From an uncultured Clostridia bacterium (GTDB lineage Bacteria > Bacillota > Clostridia > Christensenellales > Aristaeellaceae), in NCBI GenBank assembly GCA_946413245.1, contig CAMKJS010000035.1, forward strand, positions 1 through 32,738: DNA of 32,738 nucleotides, written 5' to 3'. This document shows, piece after piece, positions 23,789-31,408 of this stretch. The notes under the pieces were generated by a model. The model ran no database searches. It was not told the origin of the DNA and saw only the letters and a program-made list of their open reading frames with translations. The position numbers were made by a program, and so were the translations under genes. Within the stretch, counting starts at the first letter, position 1. Each line of letters begins with the position of its first letter.

Positions 23789-24531
23789 TTTGCTTCCGCC
23801 TCCGCGGGATCTCCGCCGGTCATTTCCAGGAAGACCTGCTCCAGGGATTCGTCCCCGGTCTTCGCCTGCAGCTCTTCAGGAGTGCCCTCCGCCAGCAGCT
23901 TGCCCTTGTTGATAATGCCTACCCGGTCGCACAGCTTCTCCGCCACTTCCAGCACGTGGGTGGAGAAGAAGACAGTGGCGCCTTCCTTCGCCCGGTTCGT
24001 CATTTCTTCCTTCAGCAGGAAGGCTGCCCGGGGATCCAGGCCTACCATAGGCTCGTCAAGCACCCACACGGGCGGGTTGTGGATCAGGGCTCCGATGGCC
24101 GCGATCTTCTGCTTCATGCCCCGGGAATAGCTGGAGATCCGGTCCCGCGCCGCCTGGCTCATTTCAAAGCGCTCCAGGTACCTTTCGCCCCGCTCCTTCC
24201 GGTCCGCGGTGCTGACGCCGAAAATGTCGGCCATGAAGTTCAGGTATTCCCAGCCCGTCAGCTTATCGTACATATCCTGGCTGTCCGGCACGAAGCCGAT
24301 CAGCTTCTTGGCCTTCACGGGTTCCTTTCCCACGTCGATGCCGTTCACCAGCACCTGTCCGTCTGTGGCCCGCAGCGCGCCGGTCAGCAGCCGGATCGCC
24401 GTGGTCTTGCCCGCTCCGTTCGGCCCCAGGAAGCCGTATACGCAGCCGTCGCCGACCTTCAGATTCAGATGATCCAGCGCAGCCCGGTCGCTTTTTCCGT
24501 AAATTTTGGTAGCCTGGATAAACTCGATCAT
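23785..24531 (-). CDS. ABC-2-type transporter ATP-binding protein
   Basis: This 248-residue ATPase has Walker A FLGPNGAGKTTAIRLL near residue 35, a signature of the YSRGMKQKIAAIGAL type, Walker B VWVLDEPMVGLDPRA and the switch histidine STHVLE. The RGMKQ signature and D-loop place it in the CcmA/NatA/drug-export branch. It is encoded just before the 12-helix permease and driven by the promoter at 24690-24718, with GGGAGGG before the ATG. Confidence 0.94.
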   Translation of the reverse strand: MIEFIQATKIYGKSDRAALDHLNLKVGDGCVYGFLGPNGAGKTTAIRLLTGALRATDGQVLVNGIDVGKEPVKAKKLIGFVPDSQDMYDKLTGWEYLNFMADIFGVSTADRKERGERYLERFEMSQAARDRISSYSRGMKQKIAAIGALIHNPPVWVLDEPMVGLDPRAAFLLKEEMTNRAKEGATVFFSTHVLEVAEKLCDRVGIINKGKLLAEGTPEELQAKTGDESLEQVFLEMTGGDPAEAEAK

Positions 24532-24689
24532 GTCATTCCCTCCCGTACTGTATCCGCTTTACTGTTTGATCCCTGTCCGATCAGGACGGATTCATTGTAC
24601 CGCAGATCCGGAATCGGAATCCATCCCGGCTGCGGAAAAATACCGTCTGCTATTTCTTCTCTTTCAGAGAACGACAGCGGCTGACTGAC

Positions 24690-24718
24690 ATTATATCTTA
24701 TTCTTGCTGATTTGTACA
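24690..24718 (-). promoter_or_regulatory. Promoter of the ABC exporter pair, with a long leader
   Basis: On the minus strand TGTACA (24713-24718) and TATAAT (24690-24695) are 17 bases apart. The leader to the ATPase ATG is about 150 bases and contains a second -10-like TACAAT (24594-24599). No riboswitch or attenuator was recognised in 24532-24689. Confidence 0.65.
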
Positions 24719-24764
24719 TACATATTATACGCCGCCGGCTTCGCGAATCTTACCTGAAAGAAAC

Positions 24765-24804
24765 AAAAAAAGGACTGCCGGCATCCGTTACGATGCCGGC
24801 AGTC
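24765..24804 (-). terminator. Terminator of the zinc-ribbon/SH3 gene
   Basis: On the minus strand a perfect 13-bp stem GACTGCCGGCATC/GATGCCGGCAGTC with a 6-base loop is followed by CCTTTTTTT. It lies 25 bases after the stop at 24830. Confidence 0.92.
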
Positions 24805-24829
24805 TGTAAAGTCAGGTTCATTACGGCGC

Positions 24830-25600
24830 TTAATCGTCATACAGGGAATAATCCCCCACAGCTGAATCGGGAACCCAGGCCCGCCGGGTCCTGCCCACGC
24901 TGCTGTCATAGAATTCAATCTGCAGGAAATCCGTCTCCCCGTCCGTGGCATAGGCGTAAATCCGGCAAGTAACTCCCCTGGGAACAATGCTCGGAATCTG
25001 CCTGTACTCAAAGGATGGGCCGTAATAGGCTTTCGCCGCCCAGGACGTCGTGCAGCGCCCGATTTCCTCTTCCTCGGGAATCTGATTCAGGTTCAGATTC
25101 TGGAAGCGCTTCACGCCGGTATAAGCCCGCATCGTCTGATTCTGATACTGGAACTCCACCTGCACCCACCAGATTCCGTTGCGGCTGTCGTACGCCTTGG
25201 ACAGAACCGTCACCGCGGTGCCCTGGGAGAAGAAGCTTCCGGGCTCGTCATACTGGGTTCCGGGGCCCGTCCGTGTCGCCATGCGCTGATTCAGGATCGC
25301 CGGCACATAGGCAAATTCAGTATAGGGGCCTTTTTCGCCCATACCCGTCACCTCGGATTCGGAACCGCCCGCAATCACGAAGCTGCCGCCATCGCCGTCC
25401 GAGCCGCCGCTCGGCGTTCTGTGGAACGTGCCTTCCTGTTCCGTCTCCGTTTCCTCCGGCCGCTTGGTGCCGCAGTAGGGGCAGTAATTGTTGTCATTCT
25501 TCCGGCCGCACTTCGGGCAGTACCAGATGGTGGCCGCCACGGCGGCAGTCACCAGTACAGCAATCAGAAGCACCAGCAGTACCCACGTCGTCTTTTTCAT
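24830..25600 (-). CDS. Membrane-anchored zinc-ribbon protein with SH3-like domain
   Basis: This 256-residue protein has one N-terminal membrane helix (about residues 5-25), then at once a zinc ribbon with C28, C31, C40 and C43 (CPKCG and CPYCG). A Gly/Ser/Asp-rich linker follows, then a bacterial SH3-like domain (MATRTGPGTQYDEPGSFFSQG, about 108-175). A second, related segment ends in RRAWVPDSAVGDY. The start at 25600 is better spaced from GGGGGAGG than the ATG two codons upstream. If the helix acts as a signal anchor, the ribbon and SH3 domains lie outside, which is unusual for a zinc ribbon. It may bind cell wall. It has its own promoter and terminator. Confidence 0.75.
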   Translation of the reverse strand: MKKTTWVLLVLLIAVLVTAAVAATIWYCPKCGRKNDNNYCPYCGTKRPEETETEQEGTFHRTPSGGSDGDGGSFVIAGGSESEVTGMGEKGPYTEFAYVPAILNQRMATRTGPGTQYDEPGSFFSQGTAVTVLSKAYDSRNGIWWVQVEFQYQNQTMRAYTGVKRFQNLNLNQIPEEEEIGRCTTSWAAKAYYGPSFEYRQIPSIVPRGVTCRIYAYATDGETDFLQIEFYDSSVGRTRRAWVPDSAVGDYSLYDD

Positions 25601-25697
25601 GTTCATTCCTCCCCCAAAATTGGTTCGCTGATCCGATCCCCGCCGCCCGCGGAAATCGCGAATGCCTGTTGTTCAGTTTCCGTCTGTTGCTGACGCA

Positions 25698-25726
25698 ATT
25701 ATAGCAAATCCGTTTCCGGTTTTCAA
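25698..25726 (-). promoter_or_regulatory. Promoter of the zinc-ribbon/SH3 gene
   Basis: On the minus strand TTGAAA (25721-25726) and TATAAT (25698-25703) are 17 bases apart. It lies back to back with the esterase promoter, with only 11 bases between the two -35 boxes. Confidence 0.8.
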
Positions 25727-25737
25727 CCGGGTTTTCT

Positions 25738-25766
25738 TTGACATCCGTTCTTTTCCCGGGTAAAAT
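25738..25766 (+). promoter_or_regulatory. Promoter of the esterase gene
   Basis: TTGACA (25738-25743) and TAAAAT (25761-25766) are 17 bases apart, 35 bases before the ATG at 25801, with GGAGGG between. Confidence 0.85.
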
Positions 25767-25800
25767 GAAGCCGGATAACAAATGAACGGAGGGAAACACC

Positions 25801-26598
25801 ATGGCCAGATTTACCATTGACTACTTCTCGAACGCCCTGTGCAGAACCACCACCTTCACTGCTGTGATTCCCAACGATATTAGAACGGATTTACCCTGGG
25901 AAAATCATCCCGAAAAAGAGCCTTCCATGAAAACTTTATTCTTGCTGCACGGATACACCGGCCGCGGCGACTGCTGGATTCCCGAACACCTGATTCAGAA
26001 ATACCACGTGGCCGTGATCTGCCCCACAGCGGAAAACTCCTTCTATACCAACGGCGCCGCCACCGGCCGCGCCTATGAAACCATGGTCGCCGTGGAGCTG
26101 ATGGACTATGTCCGCAAAACCTTCCGCCTGGCCATGACGCCGGAGGAGACCTTCATCGCCGGCCTGTCCATGGGCGGCTACGGCGCGCTGCACCTGGGCC
26201 TTGCGTATCCGGACCGCTTCGGAAAAATCGGCGCCATGTCCTCCGCCCTGATCGTGGACGAGGTCTCGCAGATGAAGCCCGGCCAGGGCAACGCCGTCGC
26301 GAATTACGAGTATTACGCGGAGTGCTTCGGCGAGCCCCTGTCGGAAGTGAAAAAGCGCCTCGTCGATCCCGAAATGCAGGTCCGTGCCCTGAAGGACGCC
26401 GGCACCGCGTTCCCGGAGATTTTCATGTGCTGCGGTACGGAGGACTTCCTCCTGGAGCCGAACCGCACCTTCCACCGTTTCCTGGAAAAGGAAAAGGTTC
26501 CCCATGAGTATTTTGAAACTCCGGGGAACCATGATATGGTCTTCTGGATGGAATATATCGCGAAGATTCTGGCCTGGATGTTCCGGGACGGGCAGTGA
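25801..26598 (+). CDS. Alpha/beta-hydrolase esterase (tributyrin esterase/EstA type)
   Basis: This 265-residue cytoplasmic esterase has the nucleophile elbow GLSMGGYGAL (S123), the acid D215 in CGTEDFLL and H244 in PGNHDMVFW. LLHGYTG near residue 48 forms the oxyanion region. It is in the esterase D/S-formylglutathione hydrolase-like group, which in gut Firmicutes removes acetyl or similar groups from sugars and short esters. There is no signal peptide, so it would act on imported oligosaccharides or small esters. It is monocistronic from a strong promoter. Its stop is 10 bases from the convergent small membrane gene, with only a weak hairpin between. Confidence 0.88.
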   Translation: MARFTIDYFSNALCRTTTFTAVIPNDIRTDLPWENHPEKEPSMKTLFLLHGYTGRGDCWIPEHLIQKYHVAVICPTAENSFYTNGAATGRAYETMVAVELMDYVRKTFRLAMTPEETFIAGLSMGGYGALHLGLAYPDRFGKIGAMSSALIVDEVSQMKPGQGNAVANYEYYAECFGEPLSEVKKRLVDPEMQVRALKDAGTAFPEIFMCCGTEDFLLEPNRTFHRFLEKEKVPHEYFETPGNHDMVFWMEYIAKILAWMFRDGQ

Positions 26599-26608
26599 CC
26601 TGCCCTGC

Positions 26609-26839
26609 TTAAGGCTGGCGGTTGCCGGTCAGAATGCCGTAAATCAGCAGTCCGACAATCAGGACAGCCGTCACGGCGATGACGATGTCCACCGTCTTCA
26701 GAGAAACCCGGTCCTTGATTTTGTCGTATAATTTGTAGCGGCGGGGGGCGGCCGGCTCAGTTGAGAACGTTTTTTCCGACTGAGCTTTGGCCGCCTCCAT
26801 TTCCGCTCTGGCGCTGCGAATTTGCTGTTCGTCCTTCAT
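26609..26839 (-). CDS. Small membrane protein downstream of the mgl permease (76 aa)
   Basis: The frame starts MKDEQQIRSARAEMEAAKAQ, a charged helical N-terminus. A membrane helix follows near residues 50-70 (VDIVIAVTAVLIVGLLIYGI). It starts 3 bases after the permease stop, so it is almost surely the last gene of the mgl operon. It is not a known part of MglBAC. The N-terminus is probably cytoplasmic. The function is unknown; it may be a transporter subunit or simply an operon passenger. Confidence 0.65.
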   Translation of the reverse strand: MKDEQQIRSARAEMEAAKAQSEKTFSTEPAAPRRYKLYDKIKDRVSLKTVDIVIAVTAVLIVGLLIYGILTGNRQP

Positions 26840-26842
26840 GGC

Positions 26843-28516
26843 TTACTTCTTCACGATGTACTTGCGTACGTCGATGGACACGGCCAGGATGATGATCAGG
26901 CCGCGGATAATATACTGGATATACGGGTTAATCCCCAGGAACTGCAGCGCGTACACAATGGCCTGCATGATCACGGCGCCGATCACGACGCCCTGAATCG
27001 TACCTACGCCGCCGGAGAAGCTGACGCCGCCGACCACCACCGCGCTGATGGCGTCCAGTTCGTAGTTCAGACCGGTGTTGGCGCCGACAGCGGTAATGCG
27101 GGCCGCTTCCAGGAAGGACGCGATGCCGTACAGCACGCCGGCGAGCAGATACACCAGCATGATGGTCTTCGCCACGTTTACGCCGGACACCGCCGCGGCT
27201 TCCGTATTGCCGCCCACGGCAAACATGTTCTTGCCAAGCTTGGTCTTGTTCCAGATCACCCAGACGACCGCCGCCAGCAGCAGGAAGTAGATGACCACCA
27301 GCGGAACCCGGACGCCGCCGATATAGAAGGCGCCGGCCGCGATATTCAGGAAGTTGGGATCGAAGGTGGACAGCGCCTGCGCCGTACCGGAGGGCTGGGA
27401 TTCAATATACAGGCAGTTTGCGCCGTAGGCGATCAGCTGCGTACCCAGGGTCACGATGAAGGCGTGCAGATGCAGCTTCGCCACGCCGAAGCCGTTGATC
27501 AGGCTGAACGCCACCGCGACAGCAATGGACGCGAACAGCGGAATCAGCAGTCCCAGCGTGCCCAGCGGCTGAACCATGGTGGGATACATACGGCTGGCGT
27601 ATGTGGTGGACTGCACGAGGGACGCGGTCACAGCCGCGGAGATGCCGAGCACGCGGCCGATGGACAGGTCCGTACCGGCCAGCACGATCAGGCCGGCGCA
27701 GCCCAGGGCCAGAATGCCCTTCGTGGAAGCGTTCTGCAGAATGTTCAGGATATTGTCAATGCTCAGGAAGTCGAGCCGGACGATGGAAACGACCACCAGA
27801 ATCAGGCCCAGAATAATAAACAGCGCGTAATTCAGCAGGAATCCCGTAACCTTTGCCGTTTTGGGATTGGAAGCCCGGGTTCTGGCCCGGGGCTTGATGT
27901 CCATCGCCTGAATCACGAAGTAGGCCAGCGCCACCACGATCAGGATGATTCCGATAAACTGGATCAGCACGCCGCTGGTCATCCGTCCGTTTGCCAGCAG
28001 CTTCGGCAGCCCCTGCCGGTACAGCTCCAGCAGCGTCTCATTGGAAGCCAGTTCTTCAAGGGCCGCTTCGTCCGTGATCCCCAGCTCCTGCATGACCATG
28101 GCCTGGCGCATGGGATCGCTCCGGTCGTGATCCTTGATCAGATCGTTCAGGTTTTCTTCCGTCACGGTCTCATCCACGCTCTGCGCGTATGCCAGGAACT
28201 GTGTCCGGTCCTTGCTCTTGGCGACGGCCGCCTCGTACTTCACCCGCTCGTCCACCGCTGCGTCCACGGCGGAAGCGTCGAGGCCCAGCTCCTTCAGGAA
28301 GCTCCTGACCTTATCCGTACCGAGCTTTTCCAGGGCGCTCAGTTCCTTCAGGGTGGAAGGATCCTGAATATAGCCGATGGCAGCCTTTTTGTCTCCGCCC
28401 ATCATGGCGGCGGCCTTGTCATAGATCCCGATGCCTGTCGCGCCGTATACGGCCAGGGCAATGCCCGCGGCCAGCACAACCAGCATGATGATGCTTACGA
28501 TCCTTTTTTTGCTCAT
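26843..28516 (-). CDS. mglC: MglC-type sugar ABC permease with large N-terminal extension
   Basis: Residues from about 225 onward form a normal MglC/RbsC-type permease of some 330 residues, with ILALGCAGLIVLAGTDLSIGRVLG and the late EAARITAVGANTG and VVVGGVSFSGGVGTIQGVV segments. Ahead of this are about 225 extra residues: helix 1 (7-27), an external helical domain (about 30-180, charged, no Cys) and helix 2 (183-205). Homologous permeases usually start right at the canonical helix. The ATG is 14 bases after the mglA stop. It imports galactose, glucose or a related sugar with MglB and MglA. The symbol reflects the operon type; the exact sugar is not certain. Confidence 0.85.
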   Translation of the reverse strand: MSKKRIVSIIMLVVLAAGIALAVYGATGIGIYDKAAAMMGGDKKAAIGYIQDPSTLKELSALEKLGTDKVRSFLKELGLDASAVDAAVDERVKYEAAVAKSKDRTQFLAYAQSVDETVTEENLNDLIKDHDRSDPMRQAMVMQELGITDEAALEELASNETLLELYRQGLPKLLANGRMTSGVLIQFIGIILIVVALAYFVIQAMDIKPRARTRASNPKTAKVTGFLLNYALFIILGLILVVVSIVRLDFLSIDNILNILQNASTKGILALGCAGLIVLAGTDLSIGRVLGISAAVTASLVQSTTYASRMYPTMVQPLGTLGLLIPLFASIAVAVAFSLINGFGVAKLHLHAFIVTLGTQLIAYGANCLYIESQPSGTAQALSTFDPNFLNIAAGAFYIGGVRVPLVVIYFLLLAAVVWVIWNKTKLGKNMFAVGGNTEAAAVSGVNVAKTIMLVYLLAGVLYGIASFLEAARITAVGANTGLNYELDAISAVVVGGVSFSGGVGTIQGVVIGAVIMQAIVYALQFLGINPYIQYIIRGLIIILAVSIDVRKYIVKK

Positions 28517-28530
28517 TGTCTGTCACCCCG

Positions 28531-30069
28531 TCACACATACTTGGCTGCCAGAGCCATAATGGTTTCCTGTTCTCCCGGGATATTGCCGAAATCCTTGCCG
28601 CGTTCCACGATGCCGGCCAGCCGCCCGTTGCTCATGACCAGAATCCGGTCACAGATGCCCAGCAGCTCCGGCATTTCGCTTGAAACCATCATCACGCCTT
28701 TTCCCTGCTCCGCAAGATTCAGGATCAGCTGATAAATCTCGTATTTCGCGCCGACGTCGATACCGCGGGTCGGTTCGTCCAGCAGCAGAACATCCGGCTC
28801 CGTCAGCAGCCAGCGCCCGATAATGACCTTCTGCTGATTGCCGCCGGACAGGCTCTTGATCAGCGTCTTCTTGCTGGGCGTCTTTACCTTGATCGAGTCG
28901 ATGACCCAGTCCGTATCCTTATCCATCTTCCGGCTGTTCAGCAGCGGTTTGCCGTAGGCGTCCACATTTGCGATAATGGAATTGAACAGAATCGATCCCT
29001 CCGCGAAGATTCCCGTCGCCCGCCGTTCTTCCGTGATCAGTGCGAATCCGTTGCCCCGGGCCTCGTCCGTGGTGGTATTCCGGATCGCCCTGCCGTTCAT
29101 GGTAATCTGGCCTCCGGCCTTGGTAAAGTAGCCGAACAGCGTATTCAGCAGCTCCGTCCGGCGGGAACCCACCAGCCCCGCCACACCCAGCACTTCTCCC
29201 TTGTGCAGCTGGAAGCTGACCTCGTGGCAGGTCGGTTCATACATGCCGGAAAGATTCTGAACGTCCAGCAGCACCTCGCCGATGGCATTGTGCTTCGGCG
29301 GGAACTGATTCGTCATTTCCCGGCCCACCATCAGGCGGATAATCTCCTCCTTGGTCAGGACGTTCGCCGGCCTGGTGGCGATCCACTGGCCGTCGCGCAT
29401 GATCGTGACGTCGTCGGAGATCCGCAGGATCTCGTCCATCTTGTGGCTGATGTAGATAATCCCGACGCCTTCCGCCGTCAGCCGGTTCATGATCCGGAAC
29501 AGATGGTCCACCTCGTCCTCGGTCAGAGAACTGGTCGGCTCGTCCAGCACGACGATCCTCGCGTCATAGGAAACCGCCTTGGCAATCTCCACCATCTGCC
29601 GTTTGGACACGGACAGCGACCCGATAATCTGCTTCGGATCCACGTCGATCTCCAGTTTCTCGAAGATCGCTTTGGTATCCGCGTACATTTTCTTCGTATC
29701 GACCGTACCGATCCGCGTGGTGGGAAACCGGCCCAGCCATACGTTCTCCATCACGCTGCGGCGCAGCACCTGGTTCAGCTCCTGATGCACCATGGCCACC
29801 CCGTTGTCCAGCGCTTCCCGCGGGCTGGTAAACGTCACGGGGTTTCCGTTCAGCAGAATGGTTCCGCTGTCCCGGGTATAAATCCCGAAAAGGCATTTCA
29901 TCAGTGTGGATTTTCCGGCGCCGTTCTCGCCCATCAGCGCGTGCACGGTTCCTTTCCGGAGCTGCAGCTTCGCATGGTCGAGCGCTTTGACGCCGGGGAA
30001 TGTTTTATCGATGTCCAGCATTTCCAGCAGGAACGGCTCATTGCTCCGGACTTCCTGTTTTTCGGACAT
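28531..30069 (-). CDS. mglA: MglA-type sugar ABC transporter, double ATPase
   Basis: This 512-residue protein has two ATPase halves, as in MglA/RbsA. The first has Walker [16 protein letters not shown] (about 47-61), signature [14 protein letters not shown] and Walker [14 protein letters not shown]. The second has a degenerate P-loop, [15 protein letters not shown], the usual state in this family, then [16 protein letters not shown] and [18 protein letters not shown]. The start at 30069 gives the normal family N-terminus; a longer frame to 30183 would run through the intercistronic hairpins. The ribosome site is weak, which fits lower expression than the binding protein upstream. Confidence 0.93.
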   Translation of the reverse strand: MSEKQEVRSNEPFLLEMLDIDKTFPGVKALDHAKLQLRKGTVHALMGENGAGKSTLMKCLFGIYTRDSGTILLNGNPVTFTSPREALDNGVAMVHQELNQVLRRSVMENVWLGRFPTTRIGTVDTKKMYADTKAIFEKLEIDVDPKQIIGSLSVSKRQMVEIAKAVSYDARIVVLDEPTSSLTEDEVDHLFRIMNRLTAEGVGIIYISHKMDEILRISDDVTIMRDGQWIATRPANVLTKEEIIRLMVGREMTNQFPPKHNAIGEVLLDVQNLSGMYEPTCHEVSFQLHKGEVLGVAGLVGSRRTELLNTLFGYFTKAGGQITMNGRAIRNTTTDEARGNGFALITEERRATGIFAEGSILFNSIIANVDAYGKPLLNSRKMDKDTDWVIDSIKVKTPSKKTLIKSLSGGNQQKVIIGRWLLTEPDVLLLDEPTRGIDVGAKYEIYQLILNLAEQGKGVMMVSSEMPELLGICDRILVMSNGRLAGIVERGKDFGNIPGEQETIMALAAKYV

Positions 30070-30123
30070 ATGCAGAATCACCACTTTTCTGTATTTTTTG
30101 AAACAGGGTTTCCGCAAACAGTA

Positions 30124-30160
30124 CTTCCCGAAACCGGGTGGAAACCACCGTTTTCGGAAG
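30124..30160 (-). promoter_or_regulatory. Second intercistronic hairpin, imperfect
   Basis: Arms CTTC/GAAG, CCGAAA/TTTCGG and GGTGG/CCACC can pair around an AAA loop with small bulges. It lies between the perfect hairpin and mglA and could add to processing or attenuation. Confidence 0.4.
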
Positions 30161-30187
30161 CTCTGCCTCACCGGTTTTGTCAAAAGT

Positions 30188-30215
30188 GGTTCCGGCGACC
30201 GAAGTCGCCGGAACC
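30188..30215 (-). promoter_or_regulatory. Intercistronic hairpin between mglB and mglA
   Basis: On the minus strand a perfect 12-bp stem GGTTCCGGCGAC/GTCGCCGGAACC closes on a TTCG tetraloop, then ACTTTTG follows. It lies 33 bases after the mglB stop. With only four T it may be a leaky terminator or a 3' stabiliser that favours the binding-protein message. Confidence 0.7.
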
Positions 30216-30247
30216 ATTTGACCTCTCATCACGAGAAAACGTTTGAA

Positions 30248-31288
30248 TTACTTCAGGCTGTCCAGGGTGATCTTCGCGTAGGGGATGAAGGTGGAAACGC
30301 CGTCATCATTGACTTTGTAATCCAGACCGTCGGTCCAGCTGCCGTTCAGCAGATAGTTCATCATGATGCGGATGTTCGCCTGACCCATGGCGTCGCCGTC
30401 CTGCTTGACGGTAGCGGTCATGCGGCCGGCATTGATGGCTTCGTAAGCGGCGTCCGTCGCGTCCACACCGATGACGGTGATGGCGGGATCGCCTTCGTTG
30501 CCGGTGTTGTAACCGGACTGGTTCAGCGCGGCGATGACGCCGATGGCCATATCGTCGTTGTTCGCGAACACCAGTTCGATTTCCGGATGCGCCTTCCAGG
30601 TGGCCAGCATCGCGTCGTTCGCCTTGGTGGTATCCCAGTCAGCCACGATCACGTCGGTAACCATTTCCAGCGGCACGCCCAGCTCAACAGCGGTCTCTTC
30701 GGAATACTGGGTACGGGCAATCGCTTCGGGGTTGTTGGCCACGCCCTTGAACTCCACGAACTGCACTTTGCCGTCGCCGTTCAGGTCGATCTTGGAGGGA
30801 TCAGCCGCCCACAGATCAGCCAGGATTTCGCCCTGCATGTCGCCCGCTTCACGCGGCAGCGTGCCGACGAAGAAGGAACCGCTGTTCTTCACCACGGATT
30901 CATAGGTTTCGTCAGACGGCGGAATGTTGTAGAACAGGAAGGGGATGTTGGCCGCGGTCAGCTTGTCGACCAGGGTCTGGCCGCCGGCCGGCTCCGCCAG
31001 GTTGATGATCACGAAATCGGGGTTCTTGCCGATGGCCTGGTCGCACTGCTCGACCTGCTTGGCCATGTCGTCGCCGGCATCCTGCAGGTCAAGGTTGATC
31101 TTGACGCCCAGTTCGTCGCCGACGGTCTCCGCCCACTTCAGCATTGCCTGACGGACGGAAGAGCCGTATGTGTCGTCAAACTTCCAGACGAGCACGGTTA
31201 CGTTGTACTCTGTCTTCGCTTCCGCAAAAACCGCGGAAACACTCAGCACCATTACCAGGGCCAGTACCAGGGCTACGAGTTTCTTCAT
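30248..31288 (-). CDS. mglB: MglB-type periplasmic-like galactose/glucose-binding protein, no lipobox
   Basis: This 346-residue sugar-binding protein has the type I fold and the calcium loop DLNGDGKVQF of MglB, followed by EFKGVANNPEAIARTQYSEE. Later come FANNDDMAIGVIAALNQSG and ITVIGVDATDAAYEAI. The signal peptide is MKKLVALVLALVMVLSVSA, then VFAEAK, and it has no cysteine, so it is not a lipoprotein. Binding proteins of Gram-positive bacteria are usually lipid-anchored. AAGGAGG lies before the ATG and a good promoter lies at 31379-31408. It delivers sugar to MglC. The likely ligands are galactose, glucose or a related aldose. Confidence 0.9.
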   Translation of the reverse strand: MKKLVALVLALVMVLSVSAVFAEAKTEYNVTVLVWKFDDTYGSSVRQAMLKWAETVGDELGVKINLDLQDAGDDMAKQVEQCDQAIGKNPDFVIINLAEPAGGQTLVDKLTAANIPFLFYNIPPSDETYESVVKNSGSFFVGTLPREAGDMQGEILADLWAADPSKIDLNGDGKVQFVEFKGVANNPEAIARTQYSEETAVELGVPLEMVTDVIVADWDTTKANDAMLATWKAHPEIELVFANNDDMAIGVIAALNQSGYNTGNEGDPAITVIGVDATDAAYEAINAGRMTATVKQDGDAMGQANIRIMMNYLLNGSWTDGLDYKVNDDGVSTFIPYAKITLDSLK

Positions 31289-31321
31289 AGATTTGGTTCC
31301 TCCTTTTTGATTTTATTCATA

Positions 31322-31335
31322 CAGGGATCTCCCTG
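31322..31335. promoter_or_regulatory. Short inverted repeat in the mgl leader, possible operator
   Basis: CAGGGA and TCCCTG flank a TC centre between the mgl promoter and the mglB ribosome site. It could bind a repressor or form a small hairpin. No matching regulator is in the window. Confidence 0.35.
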
Positions 31336-31378
31336 CTGAATTTGATAAAACGGTCAGTTCATACGATTCGCTGTTGTT

Positions 31379-31408
31379 ATTCTATCGTGAACACAGTCGC
31401 CCTGTCAA
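31379..31408 (-). promoter_or_regulatory. Promoter of the mgl operon
   Basis: On the minus strand TTGACA (31403-31408) and TAGAAT (31379-31384) are 18 bases apart. It overlaps the last codons and stop of the upstream cyclo-ligase gene. The leader to mglB is about 85 bases. Confidence 0.7.

Noticed and set aside
26590-26605. Hairpin GGGCAG/CTGCCC at the end of the esterase gene as a terminator
   Set aside because: The stem is only 6 bp, part of it lies in the coding region, and no T-run follows on either strand.
26822-28732. A 636-codon open frame on the plus strand
   Set aside because: It is antisense to mglC and its composition (His, Gln, Arg, Asp) is that of a shadow frame.
30070-30183. 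An N-terminal extension of MglA by 38 residues
   Set aside because: It would translate the intercistronic hairpins, has no ribosome site, and the extra residues (very basic) are absent from the family.
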